NCBI RefSeq assembly: GCF_009664365.1
Contig: NZ_CP044310.1
Location: 3,979,001 to 4,043,000 of the forward strand
Source: Paenibacillus xylanilyticus
GTDB lineage: Bacteria; Bacillota; Bacilli; Paenibacillales; Paenibacillaceae
Length of the DNA: 64,000 nt
Direction of reading: 5' to 3'
Under the pieces are notes generated by a model, which did not search any database, was not told the DNA's origin, and saw only the letters and a program-made list of their open reading frames with translations. Positions 60,208 through 64,000 of this stretch are shown here, piece after piece (positions within the stretch are counted from its first letter, which is position 1; every line of letters begins with the position of its first letter). A program made the position numbers and the translations under genes.

Positions 60208-61527
60208 TCAGGTATGTGCTTCCTGTGTTCCGGCAACAGGCTGAACAGGCAGACTTTCCTTTTTGAAACCAAGGTTGAAAAAGATATTGAGCAGAATCGC
60301 TGACAGACTTCCTGTAATAATACCATCGCTCACAATGATCCGAATGCTTTGTGGAAGCTGGGCAAACAGATCTGGTACGGCTGTGACACCAAGCCCGAGC
60401 GATACCGAACAAGCAACGATCAACAGATTGGACTGCTTGCCGAAATCGACGGTTTGCAGCATTTTGATTCCAGAGGATACGACCATACCGAACAGAACCA
60501 CTGTCGCACCGCCTAATACTGCACTTGGGATAATGGTTGCAAATGCTGCTACCTTCGGAATGAGTCCAAGGAAGACGAGAATGCCTCCGGCTGCAACCAC
60601 AACATTTGTCGTTTTCACCTTGGACAATTGAACGAGCCCGACATTCTGAGCGAATGTATTATATGGGAAGGCATTGAATATACCGCCAAGTACAAACGCC
60701 AAACCCTCTGCACGATAACCGCGAGCCAGATCCTTCTCATTGATGGGCTGATCGCAAATTTTGCTCAAAGCCATGAACACACCCGTTGACTCGATAATCA
60801 CGACAGTACCTACGATGATCATTGTAATAATCGGGCCAAGCTCAAAGGTTGGCATTCCGAAATAAAAGGGTTGAGGTAAGTGGAACCATGACGCTTCCTG
60901 TACAGGAGAGAAATTCACTTTTCCCATAAGAGCCGCAATGAGCGTTCCTGCGATGATGCCAATCAGGACGGCAAGAGATTTAACGAAACCCCGGGCATAC
61001 CGGTTCAGGATCAAAATAAAGAGCAGTACTCCGAAAGAAAGTGCCAGATTGTCCAGACTTCCGAAGTTCTCACTATTAGCCCCGCCAGCCATATTTTTAA
61101 TACCGGTAGGAATAAGTGCTAGACCGATAATGGTTACCACGGTACCAATGACAACGGGAGGAAACAGCTTGACGATTTTGCTGAAAAATACGGCACAGAT
61201 GACGATAAATAAACCGGCTGCTATGATGGACCCATAAATTGCTGGAATACCATACTGAGATCCAATGGCGATCATGGGCGTTACAGCTACAAAAGAACTA
61301 CCGAGTACTGCGGGCAAACCAATACCCAGATACTTCCCCTTCCGAGCCTGCAGCCACGTTGCAACACCGCATGTCAGCAGGTCAATGGATACCAGATATG
61401 CCAGCTGCTCTGCCGTCAGATTCAAGGCTCTTCCCACGAGTAAAGGTACCAGAATTGCCCCGGCATACATCGCCAATACATGTTGAATCCCCAGTGAAAA
61501 AATTCTCATCTTTTTTGTTTCGTTCAT
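60208..61527 (-). CDS. Xanthine/uric acid permease, NCS2 family (PbuX/PucJ-like)
   Basis: Proton symporter for xanthine or uric acid. 439 residues with about 14 membrane segments; NCS2 signatures include IPAIYGSIIAAG, the QNVGLVQLSKV motif and the ARGYRAEGLAFVLGGIFNAFPYNTFAQN region. GGGGG precedes the ATG. No purine riboswitch is visible upstream, unlike Bacillus pbuX. The exact purine is not distinguishable by eye. Confidence 0.87.
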   Translation of the reverse strand: MNETKKMRIFSLGIQHVLAMYAGAILVPLLVGRALNLTAEQLAYLVSIDLLTCGVATWLQARKGKYLGIGLPAVLGSSFVAVTPMIAIGSQYGIPAIYGSIIAAGLFIVICAVFFSKIVKLFPPVVIGTVVTIIGLALIPTGIKNMAGGANSENFGSLDNLALSFGVLLFILILNRYARGFVKSLAVLIGIIAGTLIAALMGKVNFSPVQEASWFHLPQPFYFGMPTFELGPIITMIIVGTVVIIESTGVFMALSKICDQPINEKDLARGYRAEGLAFVLGGIFNAFPYNTFAQNVGLVQLSKVKTTNVVVAAGGILVFLGLIPKVAAFATIIPSAVLGGATVVLFGMVVSSGIKMLQTVDFGKQSNLLIVACSVSLGLGVTAVPDLFAQLPQSIRIIVSDGIITGSLSAILLNIFFNLGFKKESLPVQPVAGTQEAHT

Positions 61528-61753
61528 CCGCGCTCGCCCCCGAAATTAGAATCAACCCATCGCACTGAAAAATCATGTTATGTTGATTCACATTATATAA
61601 ACTATTTCGAAAACTTCCATGATACATGAACGAGAATTGTTACAGGAGATAAAGAGATCGTATCTTTTTGGGCAAACGAAACAAAACACCCGATTTTTGG
61701 TGTAATATAATTTAACATCTCACTACATTTTTTACGGAATATCAGGAGAAAAG
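61528..61753 (-). other. Upstream region of the purine permease
   Basis: Holds a TATAAT on the minus strand (61592-61597) with a poor -35 (TGGAAG, 61614-61619). No purine riboswitch motifs were found. Confidence 0.4.
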
Positions 61754-61780
61754 AAAAAAGCCAGCACCACATGTGCCAGC
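61754..61780 (-). terminator. Terminator after the 152-residue hypothetical gene
   Basis: On the minus strand GCTGGCAC pairs with GTGCTGGC (two wobble pairs) around ATGTG, followed by TTTTTTC. Confidence 0.75.
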
Positions 61781-61837
61781 CTGCTGTTCAATCGATTTAA
61801 TCATGATCGGAATTTTTCATTGAAGGTATCTGCGCTT

Positions 61838-62296
61838 CTAGGTGGCAAATTGGGAAGCGATGTAGGCCCATCCCTCCTCCACACTCCGGAACACCCATCC
61901 GGCAGATTCGATTCCATCTTCACTGCCAACCCCAAGCAGAAGTGTTCTGACCGCTTCTTCTGATTTGGGTCCAACGGTAAGCGCCAGCGGGAATGGACGG
62001 TACCGTGAGATCTCACTACCTACGTCAAAAACAAGATCCAACTCATCTCCCCAATCATACTGCATGTCCGACAGATCAATAACGAGTCCGTCCGGCCTCC
62101 ATGCTTCCAGCACAGCTTTGCCGATTGCACTCATATAACGGGCATCCGAGTTGCCTCTACTGCCAAACCCGTAGACACCACTAAATTTTAAAATCATAAT
62201 CTTCTTATATGAATTCTCTGACACACTCCCGATACGAACTTCGTACTCCAGATCACTTAAATCTTCCAAACGATATGTTCTGGTATTTAAACTCAT
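61838..62296 (-). CDS. Uncharacterised 152-residue protein, possibly STAS-like
   Basis: Not recognised. Compact alpha/beta sequence: strand KIMILKFSGVYGF, helix AIGKAVLEAWRP, strand GLVIDLSDMQYDWGDELDLVF, strand PLALTVG, and helix SEEAVRTLLL. The order and the DLSD segment resemble STAS anti-sigma-antagonist-type domains, but no phospho-Ser motif is certain. It sits 27 bases downstream of the Dabb gene and ends with its own terminator. Confidence 0.65.
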   Translation of the reverse strand: MSLNTRTYRLEDLSDLEYEVRIGSVSENSYKKIMILKFSGVYGFGSRGNSDARYMSAIGKAVLEAWRPDGLVIDLSDMQYDWGDELDLVFDVGSEISRYRPFPLALTVGPKSEEAVRTLLLGVGSEDGIESAGWVFRSVEEGWAYIASQFAT

Positions 62297-62323
62297 ACTT
62301 AGTGTTCTCCTACATGTTCAGTC

Positions 62324-62632
62324 TTATTTCGAAGGGATCGGAAAGTCTGTTACAATAACATTCTCTACCCATCCGTTAAGGGAAGCTACAAAAGCCTGAT
62401 GCGCAGGATGTGGACCATATGCACGCAAGGCTTCTTGGTCTTCAAACGTCACTCTTAATCCAAGCGTGAATCCCTGAATATGATCCGTCTCTTCCGTTAC
62501 ATTGATTCCGGCAGTCAGATCGATGATCCCAGGAATCTCGTCCTGCAAGGCGAGCAATTGTGTGACAAATTCCTGCTGTTTTGCCGGCGTAATTTTATCG
62601 TTGAATTTGAATACCACCAGATGTTCGAACAT
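62324..62632 (-). CDS. Dabb (stress-responsive A/B barrel) domain protein
   Basis: 102 residues: MFEHLVVFKFNDKITPAKQQEFVTQLLAL is the Dabb start, followed by a ITDLTAGINVTEE-like strand and the family HPAHQAFVASLNGWVE helix. Small dimeric barrel; roles in stress response or as small-molecule enzymes are known for relatives, but the substrate here is unknown. Confidence 0.85.
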   Translation of the reverse strand: MFEHLVVFKFNDKITPAKQQEFVTQLLALQDEIPGIIDLTAGINVTEETDHIQGFTLGLRVTFEDQEALRAYGPHPAHQAFVASLNGWVENVIVTDFPIPSK

Positions 62633-62819
62633 GAAATTTCCTCTCCTTCGTTATACAATGTTCATTTACGACATAGTTCAGATTCTATAGGTTTTTTCCA
62701 TATGTTTCAATCTGAGCTCCGGATTCTGCTTCGCCCTTTAGACGAAAAAAGGTGCGTTCAAAGCCAGACTGTCTCTGACCTGACACACCTCTTCGCAGAC
62801 ACAGTGACGCTAAACGCGC

Positions 62820-63365
62820 CTAATGCCTTAACGCCCTGCTCTGAACATGGTGAAGGAGCTTCTCCAACCAGGCAATGTTGCTCTCAATCGTGTGATAAGC
62901 ATGATCCCTCATCAGCCACAGAGCATCCATCAAATCCTCACTTACCTCGATCTCCTCTGGTTTCTGCTCGTCAATATAATCGAGTTTTTTTCTTTGTTTC
63001 ACGATTATATCTTCAATAAGGTATGCGATCTTCTGATTATCCACCTTATCCAGATTAACCAGCGCTGCATAAAGGGACTGAATGGTCGTGAATTTTTGAA
63101 ATACTTTATAGATGCTCTCTTCCAGTGCTATCCGCCCTTGATCGGTGATCCCATACATCGTTTTATCTGGTCTATTCTCACTCTGGATCGTTTCAATCTT
63201 CTCGATTAGCCCCTTCTTATGCAGCACTTCGAAATTGTAATAGATCGTACCTTCCGTGATTTTGGCCTCGGTCTGATCCAAATGTTTGCCTATTCGCTTT
63301 TTAATATCATAGGGATAACAATTCCCTTCACTTAATGCACCAAGAATAAATATTTGAATTGACAT
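62820..63365 (-). CDS. PadR-family transcriptional regulator
   Basis: 181 residues with a PadR winged helix (QIFILGALSEGNCYPYDIKKRI, TIYYNFEVLHKKGLIE and a GITDQGRIALEE wing) and a C-terminal helical part. It lies just downstream of the YhgE-like membrane gene on the same strand, a common arrangement in which PadR controls drug or peptide efflux. Ligand unknown. Confidence 0.88.
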   Translation of the reverse strand: MSIQIFILGALSEGNCYPYDIKKRIGKHLDQTEAKITEGTIYYNFEVLHKKGLIEKIETIQSENRPDKTMYGITDQGRIALEESIYKVFQKFTTIQSLYAALVNLDKVDNQKIAYLIEDIIVKQRKKLDYIDEQKPEEIEVSEDLMDALWLMRDHAYHTIESNIAWLEKLLHHVQSRALRH

Positions 63366-63439
63366 GTGACTGCCCCCATTCTGCTCTTACCAAGGGCACA
63401 GCTTCTTACAAATTCGCCTGAGCCCTTTTATTTCTTATT

Positions 63440-64000
63440 TTATACTATAGCGGGCTGTTGTGAAGACTCTTGCAGCGGATTGGTTTGCTTGGCCTGTTTG
63501 AAATGGTGAATCGCTGTATTGAGAACGAAAGCCACCATCCCAACCAGCGCTAATCCAATGGCATAATGGGCCGTTCTGCCACCACCGAAGAGAATATTGT
63601 AATCCAGATGTGTCGAATAGAACATCGGCGTGATCTGACTGACGAATTTGAAATATCCAGGCATCATTTCGGGTGACATGGACGTGCCGTTGGCAATGGA
63701 TTGACTAAGCACGAATATCATGTTGATCAGCATACCTCCTTGCCCGAGAAGCATGATGAAGATACTTGTAAACTCGATCGACACGAATAATTGCAGACTG
63801 TGCACCAGCCACATTTTCAGAAAGACTTCCACCCCATATCCTTGAACCATGAAGTAGATGCCTACTCCAACCAGAGGAGCAATCAAGGATATGAGCAAGT
63901 TCGCCCCACGCAGGGCAAAAAAGGCTTTCCATTTTCCCATTTGTGCACGCAGCTGCTGCATTCCGCCCACGCTCTGCATGGCATAGATCATGGCTCCAAC
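63440..64000 (-). CDS. ABC-2/YhgE-like membrane protein, 5' part beyond window
   Basis: Partial gene; the frame stays open to the right edge, so the true start lies outside. The visible ~187 residues contain four or more membrane segments with the GGMLINMIFVLSQSIANGTSMSPEMMPGYFKF and ITPMFYSTHLDYNILF patterns of the YhgE/Pip/DUF3533 group. Likely part of a drug- or peptide-transport or stress-response permease regulated by the adjacent PadR protein. Confidence 0.7.
   Translation of the reverse strand, partial: VGAMIYAMQSVGGMQQLRAQMGKWKAFFALRGANLLISLIAPLVGVGIYFMVQGYGVEVFLKMWLVHSLQLFVSIEFTSIFIMLLGQGGMLINMIFVLSQSIANGTSMSPEMMPGYFKFVSQITPMFYSTHLDYNILFGGGRTAHYAIGLALVGMVAFVLNTAIHHFKQAKQTNPLQESSQQPAIV

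Noticed and set aside
61528..61760. Purine riboswitch upstream of the xanthine-type permease
   Set aside because: The expected TATA...ATGG core and paired P2/P3 loops are not seen on the minus strand.

Overview
The window reads as chromosomal DNA of an endospore-forming member of the Bacillota, most likely Paenibacillus. The evidence is a set of Bacillus-type gene neighbourhoods with moderate base composition: hfq-miaA-mutL-mutS-cotE, spoVK-hflX-ynbB-glnR-glnA, and lexA divergent from yneA-ynzC. There are also Bacillus-style SOS boxes, a GlnR box, a tyrosyl T-box leader and strong AGGAGG-type ribosome binding sites. The species call is inference. Most genes lie on the minus strand. I saw no tRNA, rRNA, insertion sequence, prophage or CRISPR array.

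Region 1-7.8 kb (minus) is the most unusual part: a Tad/Flp-pilus-like or type IV filament-like operon. It runs from a promoter and a terminator-like leader hairpin into a Ser/Thr kinase fused to a ParA/TadZ-like domain, a SAF (CpaB-like) membrane protein, two more ParA/TadZ-like proteins, a CpaF/TadA-like ATPase and a large TadB/TadC-like membrane protein that is cut by the window edge. All three ParA-like units lack the P-loop lysine.

Region 7.8-12.8 kb is a tightly packed seven-gene operon: a NagD-like HAD phosphatase, fpg, nfo, a cyclic-phosphate-type receiver domain, a thioredoxin-like protein, a YlmA-like ABC ATPase and an RlmM-like rRNA methyltransferase. It is followed by rnz, metH and, divergent from metH, mtnD. 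Region 18.4-24.6 kb holds a GntR regulator, an LplABC-type sugar ABC transporter behind a 550-bp upstream region, a HAD hydrolase and a membrane protein. Region 24.7-26.4 kb is the SOS locus (ynzC, yneA, lexA) with four LexA boxes. Region 26.4-34.4 kb carries an aldehyde dehydrogenase, glnRA, ynbB, hflX, spoVK and a ygaC-like phosphatase.

Region 34.6-47.2 kb contains a class A penicillin-binding protein with a long Asn/Gly tail, hfq, a small membrane protein, miaA, an RsmJ-like methyltransferase, mutL, mutS, a phage-type COOH-NH2 ligase and cotE. Region 47.2-55.5 kb has an aromatic-acid exporter-like protein, a structured intergenic region, a ThiXYZ/SsuABC-type ABC transporter, an M32 carboxypeptidase, beta-carbonic anhydrase, a PadR regulator, a secreted Gly-rich membrane protein and a YxcD-family protein. 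Region 55.6-64 kb has tyrS with a T-box, an orphan DUF4375/Imm63-like pair, selO, a purine permease, two small proteins, a second PadR regulator and the 3' part of an ABC-2/YhgE-like membrane protein.

Start codons were adjusted wherever a good ribosome binding site pointed to an internal start; each case is stated in the entry. Family names come from motif recognition by eye, not from database searches.
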